The notes under the pieces were generated by a model. That model saw only the letters and a program-made list of their open reading frames with translations. It made no database searches and was not told the DNA's origin. Below, one piece after another: positions 9,256 through 17,009 of a stretch of 46,381 bases of DNA; positions within the stretch are counted from its first letter, which is position 1, and each line of letters begins with the position of its first letter. The stretch comes from Bacilli bacterium. Lineage in GTDB: Bacteria; Bacillota_I; Bacilli_A; RFN20; CAG-826. Where the stretch lies: the NCBI GenBank assembly GCA_017447305.1, contig JAFSNY010000040.1, forward strand, positions 1 through 46,381. The letters are read 5' to 3'. The position numbers and the translations under genes were made by a program.

Positions 9256-9261
9256 ATTATA
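9256..9261 (-). promoter_or_regulatory. -10 element of pullulanase operon
   Basis: A perfect TATAAT on the minus strand, 41 bases before the ATG. No good -35 at 16-18 bp spacing (the nearest TTG hexamer is 22 bp away), which suggests dependence on an activator. Confidence 0.5.
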
Positions 9262-9302
9262 TTAGCACACTTTTAATTTATGCGCGCAACATTTTTATAT
9301 TA

Positions 9303-9328
9303 TAAAAAGAAAACCGGCGAGGCCGGAA
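9303..9328 (-). terminator. intrinsic terminator of the GH53/lipoprotein operon
   Basis: Minus-strand hairpin CCGGC-CTC-GCCGG followed by TTTTCTTTTT, 17 bases after the stop of the 9345-10157 gene. Confidence 0.85.
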
Positions 9329-9344
9329 TTCTTCAATTATTTAC

Positions 9345-10157
9345 TTATACTTCTGAGACAAGTGGGGATGTTTCAACTTTAAACGCTAGTCTCATCCCAA
9401 GTTTTTCTTTGCTATCGACGGTGACAAACGCTCCCGAGTCATCAACCGCGTAAATATAGTTCGTGTTATCTGTTACTACAGCTTGACTTCTCGTCCAATA
9501 TCTATGGTCCGCACCCTTACATAATGCGTAGTCGCTAACCTTGATTCTACGGTTATCAGCGTTAAATCCTAAACTGGAATTACTTAAATCTACGTAGGAT
9601 AAAATAAATAGTTTATCCACCGCGTTTAATGGATCACTCTCTTCGAAGGAGGCATATTCGACGATGGTGTCGGATATTTCATATTCTTTATCAGAGAATA
9701 GACGATCATATATCATATAATCAATTGTCTCTCTAATATGGGAGTCTTTATATGTTAGTAGGTTATCGGAGAAATAATCGCAGTCTAGGATGATATTGCT
9801 GGTGACAAAATATAAATTATCGACAATTTGGATAATGTCCCAAGTGACTGGTTCTACTTTGAACCAATATTTCTCCCCTTCCACGATTCTAATTCCCGGA
9901 TCGTTGAATTTCATTCCATCGTTTAAAGGATGACCGATTTCTGGGACAAAAAGATTGCCTTTATAATGATAATAACCATATTCATCACACTCGGTGAGAT
10001 TATTTAAATCATTAATGATTTCCGTTGAGGTGATGAGACTTTGAGGATAGATTCCATAATCAAAATACCCTAAGGTATCTCCTTTAATTCCATTGCAGGA
10101 AGATAAACTTATTGGTAATAATGATAGAAACAATAATTTCGCTAAAGTCTTTTTCAT
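9345..10157 (-). CDS. lipoprotein with DUF6273-like domain
   Basis: 270 residues. Signal peptide with lipobox LSSC (Cys near 21). The body reads FDYGIYPQS, then KYWFKVEPVTWDII, then NIILDCDYF, and ends with YWTRS and a segment RLAFKV. This order resembles the DUF6273 domains common in Firmicutes surface proteins, whose function is unknown to me. Its ATG overlaps the TGA of the GH53 gene by four bases, so translation is coupled. Last gene of the operon that starts at 13303, followed by a strong terminator. A link to galactan use is suggested only by that coupling. Confidence 0.75.
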   Translation of the reverse strand: MKKTLAKLLFLSLLPISLSSCNGIKGDTLGYFDYGIYPQSLITSTEIINDLNNLTECDEYGYYHYKGNLFVPEIGHPLNDGMKFNDPGIRIVEGEKYWFKVEPVTWDIIQIVDNLYFVTSNIILDCDYFSDNLLTYKDSHIRETIDYMIYDRLFSDKEYEISDTIVEYASFEESDPLNAVDKLFILSYVDLSNSSLGFNADNRRIKVSDYALCKGADHRYWTRSQAVVTDNTNYIYAVDDSGAFVTVDSKEKLGMRLAFKVETSPLVSEV

Positions 10158-11263
10158 TTGTATTCATCCAAAATAGGGTTTGCCTCTCCATCATAATCAA
10201 ACATGCATTGGTTTGCCCATTCATTTCTTGAATCTTTGACTTTGAGATTTTGATATTTTTGTGCGTCCTCGCTCGCCCAGCATATTCCTTCTCCTGGCAC
10301 CCAAAGTGGTTCCCAATAATATACCGCATCAAGTCCATGTTTTCTCGCTAAGGCGAGGAATTCTTTCATGAATGAAGCTTGCCCCGCTTTTGAGATTGGG
10401 GAAGGCAAATAATGAATAAAGTCTTTAAGATTATCTTCGTTGATGACGAGGTGTTTAGCTTTGTCATCATTTTTTAAATGATAATCTTTAAGGGTGAATG
10501 GATATCCAACTTCGCAAGTCATCGTTTTGAGATGATATTTATTCTTAATCATGTCTTGATTTGCGAAATATTCATCAAATCCATGATGCCAGAATGGGTA
10601 ATAAGAACTACCCATAATGTCGAATTGAACTCCATTTTCTCTAAGTTCATAGATGAATTCATCATAACAGGCTTGATCGTAGCTCTGTTCAAGATGAATG
10701 ATGATTTCTGCGTTTGGATATACTTCTTTCACTCCGTTTATTCCACTTTTAAGCAAAGCGGATAATTTTCTAAAAGATGGTCTTCTTTCTTCTTTATAAC
10801 GAAGCTCACCATGTGGCCAAAGCATTCCATGCGTAATCTCATTACCGATTTGGACGTGAGTGACATCCACTCCTTCGTCCTTGATTCTTTTAAGAGAATC
10901 ACGAGTAAAAAGATATACCGCATCGAGGAGTTCTTCGAATGTTAAATCCTTCCACGCTTTCGGCATGAATTGTTTACTTGGATCAGTCCAAAAGTCTGAA
11001 TAATGGAAATCAACGAGATATTTGAAGTCGTATTTTTTTAAATGACGATATAGATTAATGAAATTATCTAAATCGCATGTTCCACCTAAATAATCTTCAC
11101 CTTTTTCATTATGAGGATTATTCCAAATACGAGTTCTGATATGCGTGACACCTTGAGATTTGAATATCTCAAAGGGGTCGATGATTTTTCCGTCTTTCCT
11201 ATAGACTTGATGAGTTAATCTTTGTTGTTCTAAATATGTTGAGACATCGATTCCGAGAATCAT
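10154..11263 (-). CDS. GH53 endo-beta-1,4-galactanase, cytoplasmic
   Basis: 369 residues from the ATG at 11263, which has an AAAGGA site six bases upstream and follows the zinc-ribbon gene's stop by one base. A longer in-frame opening to 11317 would overlap that gene and has no support. GH53 enzymes cleave beta-1,4-galactan (pectic arabinogalactan I side chains). The (beta/alpha)8 signatures are clear: HIRTRIWNNP, KYLVDFHYSDFWTDP, acid/base E142 in QIGNEI, and nucleophile E251 in CEVGYPF. No signal peptide, so it should act on imported oligogalactosides and not on the polymer. A paralogue lies at 37468-38604. Confidence 0.92.
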   Translation of the reverse strand: MILGIDVSTYLEQQRLTHQVYRKDGKIIDPFEIFKSQGVTHIRTRIWNNPHNEKGEDYLGGTCDLDNFINLYRHLKKYDFKYLVDFHYSDFWTDPSKQFMPKAWKDLTFEELLDAVYLFTRDSLKRIKDEGVDVTHVQIGNEITHGMLWPHGELRYKEERRPSFRKLSALLKSGINGVKEVYPNAEIIIHLEQSYDQACYDEFIYELRENGVQFDIMGSSYYPFWHHGFDEYFANQDMIKNKYHLKTMTCEVGYPFTLKDYHLKNDDKAKHLVINEDNLKDFIHYLPSPISKAGQASFMKEFLALARKHGLDAVYYWEPLWVPGEGICWASEDAQKYQNLKVKDSRNEWANQCMFDYDGEANPILDEYK

Positions 11264-11264
11264 A

Positions 11265-11525
11265 TTATTCCTTTTTCGCGTCAAATACTTCGCTACTAAG
11301 TGGTTCGTTATCCTCATTAAAGGAAGTCACGCGACGATTGAGCATTTTGTAACGATATCTTGCTTGTTCGTTAAGTCTTAAAACGTCTTTTTCATCGCCT
11401 TTATAACCACATCTTAAGCAGTAATATTCATCGTGTTCTTCGTCATAGAACATATCCATATCGATTTCGCGCATAAAACATGCGGGGCAACGATAATTTA
11501 GGCGGCCTTTCTTAGATTGAGACAT
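11265..11525 (-). CDS. small zinc-ribbon protein, unknown role
   Basis: 86 residues with two Cys pairs (CPAC at about residue 13, CLRC at about 37) that form one zinc ribbon, then a basic helix region (about 45-66). The start overlaps the upstream gene's 3' end by 28 bases and has a GGGAG site; a start further in would remove the first Cys pair. It could bind nucleic acid or protein. Its place inside a sugar operon suggests a regulator or accessory factor, but nothing in the sequence proves this. Confidence 0.7.
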   Translation of the reverse strand: MSQSKKGRLNYRCPACFMREIDMDMFYDEEHDEYYCLRCGYKGDEKDVLRLNEQARYRYKMLNRRVTSFNEDNEPLSSEVFDAKKE

Positions 11526-13303
11526 GTGATTAAACTCCCTTCTTTAAGTGATTTACTCATGGATAAATGATAAACAGGTGAGAAAGCAATTCCTTCTTCT
11601 ACTTCAAGGACATCTCCGTTACCGCTTAGTAAGATTGATGTTTGAATATCAGGAATGATCACTTCTGCTTCTTTTCCGTTTCTTACGGTGATTTTTCTTC
11701 CTTTATATAAATAGTCCATAGATTCTTCGTCAACACGAAGTTTTAATTTGGACATATCGCTTTGATATTCGTTATTACCAAAGGCGCCAGTCATATATTC
11801 TTGGAAAATCACTTCTTCACTAACTTTGCTTAAAAGCTTTCTTTCAACTTTTAATGTTCCTTTACCTTTTTCGAAGGTGAAAATCGATTGAACGATGATC
11901 TTTTCTCCTCCTAAAAGGAGTTCAACTGGGTTGGTCGTGATAATCGTATCTTCTCCAACCTTACTGTATTTCGCCATCGTGCGAGTCAAGCATAAGTCAG
12001 CGGTTTCACCTTTATATGTGACTTTGCATGATTTTGTTGTACCTGCGCCAGCATAGTGGGTGAAGAAACCCGCGCGATAATTAGCTTGGATTAAGTATGG
12101 GTAAGTCGCATCATAAACATGGTCGGTTCCAATTCCAACTTCAAATGGGACTCTTGCAGAGTAGGCGCGTAAATCAATCATCGCACCACCCTGGTTGAAG
12201 TCAAGACATGTTCTCATGTATGGGTCGCAGTACCAGAAATATTGTTTGTTGCTGCCATATAGGATATCTTTCCATAAGGCGTTTTCTGGCATGTTGTAAT
12301 CCGGGTGTTTTTTACGGTAATAATCAGCGAATTCCGCCATCGTCATATCGATGAGGTTTCCTTCTTTTTTGAGTTTGCCGTAATAAGCCATGGCATCTTC
12401 ATATGATTTTGCGAGTAATTCATAAGGTGCTTCCCAGCGGCCTTTCTTATTTAACCAACCTGGTCCGACAAACATCATATTGTATGAATATCCGTCATTA
12501 TATTTACCCAAATGACGATATTGATCGATGAGGTTATATAAATATGGGTATTCCCATCCGTTTTCATCTTTATAGTAGATCATTCCGCGAATGACGTTTT
12601 GAGGGTGAGTTCCAAAGTTTGAACCATTGCCGTCGAAACAAGCGAGTAAGTCACGGGATAGATGTGGGATAGCGACAATACCAGAGTCGTCGTCCTTATT
12701 CATTGCTGGACAGTGAGAATTGATTTTACTTGGAATCCAAGGATTCCATGGTCCACCATCGAGGAAGGTATACCATGAATTGTTACAAGTATGGTAGGCT
12801 TTGCTTCCTTCTTCCCAACACGTCGCGACCGCGCATTTGACACTTGGATATTTTTCTTTGATGTAGTTAATCGTGTATGCATCTAAGAAATAGCTACCAG
12901 TGCTTTCGGGATAGAAGCCGAATTTTTTATAGAAAAGCGTGAAGACATCATCAACGATTCTTCTCTTATCTTCTTTAGAAAACATCCAAATACAGAAGTC
13001 TTCTGTTTTATATTTTTCTTTAAATTCAGGACATGGGAGTCCGAGGAGAGATAAGGCGATTTCATCACCATATTTCTCATGATGTTCTTTTGCCACTTTC
13101 ACGATAAGATCATTAAACAATGATGCATAGGTGATGTGGATTGTTGTTTTTAATCCGTTTTTATGGGCGGCTTCTTGTTGGAATAAGAAGATCCCTAACG
13201 ATTCTTTAACAACGGCTTCTGGGTCCGCTCCTGAGGTTTTAGCCGCATATTCTGGGGCGAGTTCAGGACGGTGAATAATGTTAACTATAAATTCGTTTTT
13301 CAT
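11498..13303 (-). CDS. 601-residue putative carbohydrate-active protein (deacetylase/GH-like barrel plus beta-sandwich)
   Basis: Not assigned to a family with certainty. There is no signal peptide. The N-terminal 330 residues have the look of a distorted barrel as in polysaccharide deacetylase, GH38 or GH57-type folds: TTIHITYASL, GDEIALSLLG, an Asp-rich WMFSKEDKRRIVDDVF stretch, STGSYFLDAYTINYI, and a Trp-rich GGPWNPWIPSK segment. The remaining part (about 360-600) is beta-rich with repeated K/E strands, like a C-terminal sandwich of glycoside hydrolases. Family resemblance to DUF3863/DUF3864 proteins is possible but unverified. First gene of a four-gene operon (with zinc ribbon, GH53 and lipoprotein) behind a good promoter, so a role in galactan-derived sugar handling is a fair inference. 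The site has a GAGGGAA ribosome signal. Confidence 0.6.
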   Translation of the reverse strand: MKNEFIVNIIHRPELAPEYAAKTSGADPEAVVKESLGIFLFQQEAAHKNGLKTTIHITYASLFNDLIVKVAKEHHEKYGDEIALSLLGLPCPEFKEKYKTEDFCIWMFSKEDKRRIVDDVFTLFYKKFGFYPESTGSYFLDAYTINYIKEKYPSVKCAVATCWEEGSKAYHTCNNSWYTFLDGGPWNPWIPSKINSHCPAMNKDDDSGIVAIPHLSRDLLACFDGNGSNFGTHPQNVIRGMIYYKDENGWEYPYLYNLIDQYRHLGKYNDGYSYNMMFVGPGWLNKKGRWEAPYELLAKSYEDAMAYYGKLKKEGNLIDMTMAEFADYYRKKHPDYNMPENALWKDILYGSNKQYFWYCDPYMRTCLDFNQGGAMIDLRAYSARVPFEVGIGTDHVYDATYPYLIQANYRAGFFTHYAGAGTTKSCKVTYKGETADLCLTRTMAKYSKVGEDTIITTNPVELLLGGEKIIVQSIFTFEKGKGTLKVERKLLSKVSEEVIFQEYMTGAFGNNEYQSDMSKLKLRVDEESMDYLYKGRKITVRNGKEAEVIIPDIQTSILLSGNGDVLEVEEGIAFSPVYHLSMSKSLKEGSLITCLNLRKAA

Positions 13304-13339
13304 ATTCCCTCTCTTAAAGGCTGAGGCCTTTTCGGTTTT

Positions 13340-13368
13340 ATGGTAAATGTAAACAATAACTATTGCAA
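13340..13368 (-). promoter_or_regulatory. promoter of the 13303-9345 operon
   Basis: Minus strand TTGCAA (13363-13368), 17-bp spacer, TACCAT (13340-13345). The leader is about 30 nt and contains a small AAAGGC/GCCTTT inverted repeat just before the ribosome site. Confidence 0.6.
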
Positions 13369-13377
13369 GTCTAAAAT

Positions 13378-13402
13378 AAAAAATCCTCCTGTAAGAGGTT
13401 TT
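13378..13402 (-). terminator. terminator of the TIR-LRR gene
   Basis: Minus-strand CCTC-TTACAG-GAGG followed by TTTTTTATTTT, placed 22 bases after the stop. The GC stem is short, so strength is moderate. Confidence 0.5.
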
Positions 13403-13423
13403 TTCGTAGATTTTTTTCTTCGT

Positions 13424-15229
13424 TTATTTATGCTTTATCGACTTGATGATACGCATAACTTCTTTGATGCCATCAGCGTTTTTAATTGAGGCAACATAAT
13501 ATTTACAAAATGGGATATCTCCACATTTTTCTAAGATTGATGATCTCGTTTTAATTTTATCCATAACAAAGGAGATCTTTAATGAATTAAAGGATGAATT
13601 GATGGTGATATGCCCTAGTTTTGAATCATCCATCTTTTTACTAGGATAATAAAGAATCAGGCATTTTTTACTAAAATCATATTCATATAGATTAAGCGAT
13701 TTAATCTCCTCAAAAAGAACTTTGAATAGATTTAGTATTATTTCATTTGGATAACGGGTTTTATAGAATTCTTCTTCGGAGATGATTTTGTTTTCTGAAA
13801 AATAATCGTCATTTTCCATTCCGAGATATTGATATGTGTTATCAAATAAAACACATCTGGAATTATTGTTCCATGATGGATCTTTTCTAACTTGTTTCCA
13901 CTTCTTCTTACTTCCTTCATATAAAAGAGAGATAGCGTTTCCCGTAGAAAAGACATTTTTACTAAGGTGAGTTAAGTTCTCACTGATGATGATATTTCTA
14001 AGTGATAAGCATCCATCAAAAGCGTAAGCGCAGATAATTGAAGCATTAGAGACAAATGACATGAGGGATGCGCAGTTAGTAAAAGCGTATTCTCCAATAT
14101 AATAAACGTTAAATGTTTTATCAATTTTCTTCAAAGAAGAACAATTCTTAAAAGCGTTAGGTTGGATGCTTTTAACTGAGTTATTCAAATCGATGAATGT
14201 TAAGGAAGAGCAGTTTTCAAAAACCCCTTCTCCAATATCTTCAAGATTCTTTGATAATTTGATGGTTTGAAGATTCTTACAGTTTTTAAAAGCAAAAGGC
14301 AGGATTTGGGTGACACTATCGGGGATAGTAATATCCATAAGATAAAGGCAATTTTCAAATAATGATGGTGAGATTACTTTTAATCCTTCAGGAAGGGTGA
14401 TTTTATTTAATGATTCGCAGCCAAGAAATGCGGATTCATCGATTTCTTCTAATGAAGACGGAAAGATGATTTCTTTTAATGATGTGCAATTAGAGAAAAC
14501 TTCGCCGCTTATCTTTCTAAGATTTGTTGGAAGCACTACTTCTTCTAAAGAAAGACAATTTGAAAAAGCGCCAAAACCGATATCTTTGACATTATCATTG
14601 ATGACGACTTTTTTAATATAGGGGTTATCTTTAAAAGCAAGGTCATCAATTTTAATGATATTAGAAGGAAGATTAACGATGGTTTGATGTCCTAAATATT
14701 TTGTTAAGACATCACCTTTCATGACGAATTCTTCTTTATTATCTTTGATAGCATCCTTCTTTGTCTTTGATTCTTTTTCTTTGATATCTACTGAAGTTTC
14801 TTGAAGTTTATCAAATAATTCTTTAGGAAGTTTTCTTTCTAAATAGGCGATAAATTCTTCTTTGTTATTCATAAAGCATTCGCATCTTTGGACGTGGCTG
14901 TAGGAAAACTCAAACCAATCAGGAATCTTCGCATCCTCAATAAAAATATTGATAAAAGGAACACCTTTAGAACTAGCAAAATTAATCTCTTTTTTACAGT
15001 AATCTGATTTTAAAGAATTGTTCGTGGCGAAGAAAATGAAAATCGCGCAGTTTTTGATGTGCTCGATGATATCTTCTGTCCATTCCTCACCGAGCATTAA
15101 TCCATCGTCATACCAGACGTGATATTTATCTTGAAGAGCGTTCACAAAAGGAGATAAAAGTTCTTTATCCTTATGAGCATAACTAATGAATAGATATGGA
15201 TTATTTCCTAGATAAGATGGTTTAAACAT
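13424..15229 (-). CDS. TIR domain fused to BspA-type leucine-rich repeats
   Basis: 601 residues with no signal peptide, so cytoplasmic. Residues about 10-125 form a TIR domain: NPYLFISYAHKDKEL (strand A/box 1), WYDDGLMLGEEW (BB-loop region) and SDYCKKEINFA, where E81 occupies the place of the catalytic glutamate of NAD-cleaving TIRs. A charged Lys/Glu linker follows (about 140-165). Then come about twelve LRR_5 repeats of the 'IGEGVFENCSSL-FIDL' type (about 170-460), and a C-terminal alpha/beta region of about 125 residues that I do not recognise. BspA-type LRRs are usually on exported proteins, so a cytoplasmic copy fused to TIR is notable. It has its own promoter and terminator and sits between uvrC and a sugar operon, not in a defence island. 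Possible role: ligand-sensing NADase in phage defence or stress (inference). Confidence 0.88.
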   Translation of the reverse strand: MFKPSYLGNNPYLFISYAHKDKELLSPFVNALQDKYHVWYDDGLMLGEEWTEDIIEHIKNCAIFIFFATNNSLKSDYCKKEINFASSKGVPFINIFIEDAKIPDWFEFSYSHVQRCECFMNNKEEFIAYLERKLPKELFDKLQETSVDIKEKESKTKKDAIKDNKEEFVMKGDVLTKYLGHQTIVNLPSNIIKIDDLAFKDNPYIKKVVINDNVKDIGFGAFSNCLSLEEVVLPTNLRKISGEVFSNCTSLKEIIFPSSLEEIDESAFLGCESLNKITLPEGLKVISPSLFENCLYLMDITIPDSVTQILPFAFKNCKNLQTIKLSKNLEDIGEGVFENCSSLTFIDLNNSVKSIQPNAFKNCSSLKKIDKTFNVYYIGEYAFTNCASLMSFVSNASIICAYAFDGCLSLRNIIISENLTHLSKNVFSTGNAISLLYEGSKKKWKQVRKDPSWNNNSRCVLFDNTYQYLGMENDDYFSENKIISEEEFYKTRYPNEIILNLFKVLFEEIKSLNLYEYDFSKKCLILYYPSKKMDDSKLGHITINSSFNSLKISFVMDKIKTRSSILEKCGDIPFCKYYVASIKNADGIKEVMRIIKSIKHK

Positions 15230-15240
15230 AATTTTTTGTT

Positions 15241-15249
15241 ATTGTACCA
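15241..15249 (-). promoter_or_regulatory. extended -10 promoter of the TIR-LRR gene
   Basis: TGGTACAAT on the minus strand, 11 bases before the ATG and overlapping the end of uvrC. It predicts a leader of only about four bases, and no Shine-Dalgarno is present. Confidence 0.5.
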
Positions 15250-15251
15250 CT

Positions 15252-17006
15252 TTAAGAGTGAAGTTTTTCATATAATTCTTTCGCGACTTCGTATGGAAGA
15301 AGTTGACTTAATTCTTCGATGCTTGCTTGTTTTAATAAATTGATATCTGGATAAGCTTTTTCTAATAATTCTCTTCTCTTTTTTCCTAGACCATTAATTC
15401 CATCAAAGATGGAAGCAGTTTGGGATTTGAGTCTAAGTTCCTTATGGAATGTAATCGCGAAACGATGAACTTCATCTTGCATTCTTGTTAAGAGAAAGAA
15501 CAAAGATTTATTAATAATTGGGTACGTATTACCTTCTTTATCAATTAATCCTTCGGTTTGGTGTTTATCGTTTTTATATAAACCAAAGACAGGGATATCA
15601 ACTTCGATGCTATTAAGAGCATCTATCGCCGCTTCGACTTGGATTAATCCTCCATCGGTTAAGATGAGATCTGGAAGCTTCTTATTCTCGTTTTTACTAC
15701 GTAAATAATGCCTTGATATCACTTCTTTCATGCTCATTAAATCATCACGTGATTCTTCGTGATGAATATGGAATTTACGATATAGTTTTTTTGCTGGTTC
15801 ACCATTGATGAACGCCACCATCGCTCCGACAGGTTGACTACCTTGGAGATGGGAATTATCGAATAGTTCAATATGAAGTGGGGTTTTTATATGAAGTAAG
15901 TTTCCAAGTTCTTCAAGAAGGAGAAGTTTATCATCATCAAGTCTCGCACTTAAGAAATATTCATCGAGAGCGTTCGAAGCGTTTTCTTTCGCGGTTAAGA
16001 CTAAATCATGAATCTTGCCTTTGCTCTTAGAAATAACTTCACATTCTAATAAATCTCTAAGATTTTCCACGACTTCATCGGAATTGATGATTACCTCATC
16101 TGGGGCTTCATGGTCAAGATAAAACTGCAAAATCAAATCTGATACTTGTTCCATTTCTTCTCCAAATGCTTCTAAGACGAAGACTTTCTTTCCTAGAAGG
16201 ACGCCATTACGATATAAAAGGATGGCTAGAGCGATATATCCTTCACGGGAAGAATAGGCAAAGATATCGCGATTAACTCTATCGTTAACTTCGACGTTTT
16301 GAATGGTGTTGATATGGTCAATCGCATCAATCACCTTCTTATATTCCGCAGCTTTTTCAAATTCGAGATTATCGCTTGCTTCATTCATCTTATTTCTCAT
16401 CTCTTCGCGGATTTTATGGTTGTTTCCGCGTAAAAATGATTTGATTTCTTCGACTAATTTATTGTTTTCTTCTTCACTTATCTCTTTAATACATGGGGCG
16501 AGACATTGACCCATATGGAAATATAAGCATGGTGTTGATGGAATGTTACGACATTTTCTAGTTGGGAAGATTTTATTTAGTAAAACAATCATTTCTTTGG
16601 CTAAAGAGGCACTTGGAAATGGTCCAAAATAATCATAATGACGATCTTTTTTGTTTCTTTTAATCGTAAGATATGGGTCGTTTTTCTTTTTAATCGCAAT
16701 ATATGGATAATGTTTATCATCCATCAATAAGACATTGAATTTTGGATAATGGGTTTGGATGAGATTCATCTCTAAGACGAAAGCTTCTTTTTCATTTTGG
16801 GTGATAATCGTTTCAAAATACTCTACTGAATCTCTCATCTTCAATACTTTTCCCGTTTGGGGACGTAAAAAATATTGTGACACTCTTTTTTGGAGGTCCT
16901 TAGCTTTTCCAATATAGATGATTGTATCGTTTTCATCATGCATCAAATAAACACCAGGAAGATGTTTTAAATTTTCAATGCACTTTTTTAATCTTTCTTT
17001 CATCAT
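15252..17006 (-). CDS. uvrC: excinuclease ABC subunit C
   Basis: 584 residues, normal length. UvrC makes both incisions in nucleotide excision repair with UvrA and UvrB. Seen in order: GIY-YIG nuclease (LPGVYLMHDE, then IIYIGKAKDLQKRV; residues 16-90), Cys-rich patch around CRNIPSTPCLYFHMGQCLAPC, UvrB-interaction (UVR) helix pair (about 200-235), the RNase H-like 5' nuclease (IELFDNSHLQG, then DLILTDGG), and C-terminal helix-hairpin-helix (INGLGKKRRELLEKAYP). The start lies three bases after the mutS2 stop with no ribosome site, so translation depends on mutS2 coupling. ATG at 17003 is equally possible. Confidence 0.96.
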   Translation of the reverse strand: MMKERLKKCIENLKHLPGVYLMHDENDTIIYIGKAKDLQKRVSQYFLRPQTGKVLKMRDSVEYFETIITQNEKEAFVLEMNLIQTHYPKFNVLLMDDKHYPYIAIKKKNDPYLTIKRNKKDRHYDYFGPFPSASLAKEMIVLLNKIFPTRKCRNIPSTPCLYFHMGQCLAPCIKEISEEENNKLVEEIKSFLRGNNHKIREEMRNKMNEASDNLEFEKAAEYKKVIDAIDHINTIQNVEVNDRVNRDIFAYSSREGYIALAILLYRNGVLLGKKVFVLEAFGEEMEQVSDLILQFYLDHEAPDEVIINSDEVVENLRDLLECEVISKSKGKIHDLVLTAKENASNALDEYFLSARLDDDKLLLLEELGNLLHIKTPLHIELFDNSHLQGSQPVGAMVAFINGEPAKKLYRKFHIHHEESRDDLMSMKEVISRHYLRSKNENKKLPDLILTDGGLIQVEAAIDALNSIEVDIPVFGLYKNDKHQTEGLIDKEGNTYPIINKSLFFLLTRMQDEVHRFAITFHKELRLKSQTASIFDGINGLGKKRRELLEKAYPDINLLKQASIEELSQLLPYEVAKELYEKLHS

Positions 17007-17009
17007 TAT

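Noticed and set aside
11264..11317. N-terminal extension of the GH53 frame
   Set aside because: It would overlap the zinc-ribbon gene; the ATG at 11263 has a good ribosome site and gives the family N-terminus.
13316..13332. AAAGGC/GCCTTT hairpin before the 13303 operon as a riboswitch or attenuator
   Set aside because: Only a six-pair stem with no T-tract or alternative structure visible; too little to name a regulatory RNA.
13424..17006. Defence island around the TIR-LRR gene
   Set aside because: Neighbours are uvrC, mutS2 and a sugar operon; no other defence, phage or mobile-element genes are seen.
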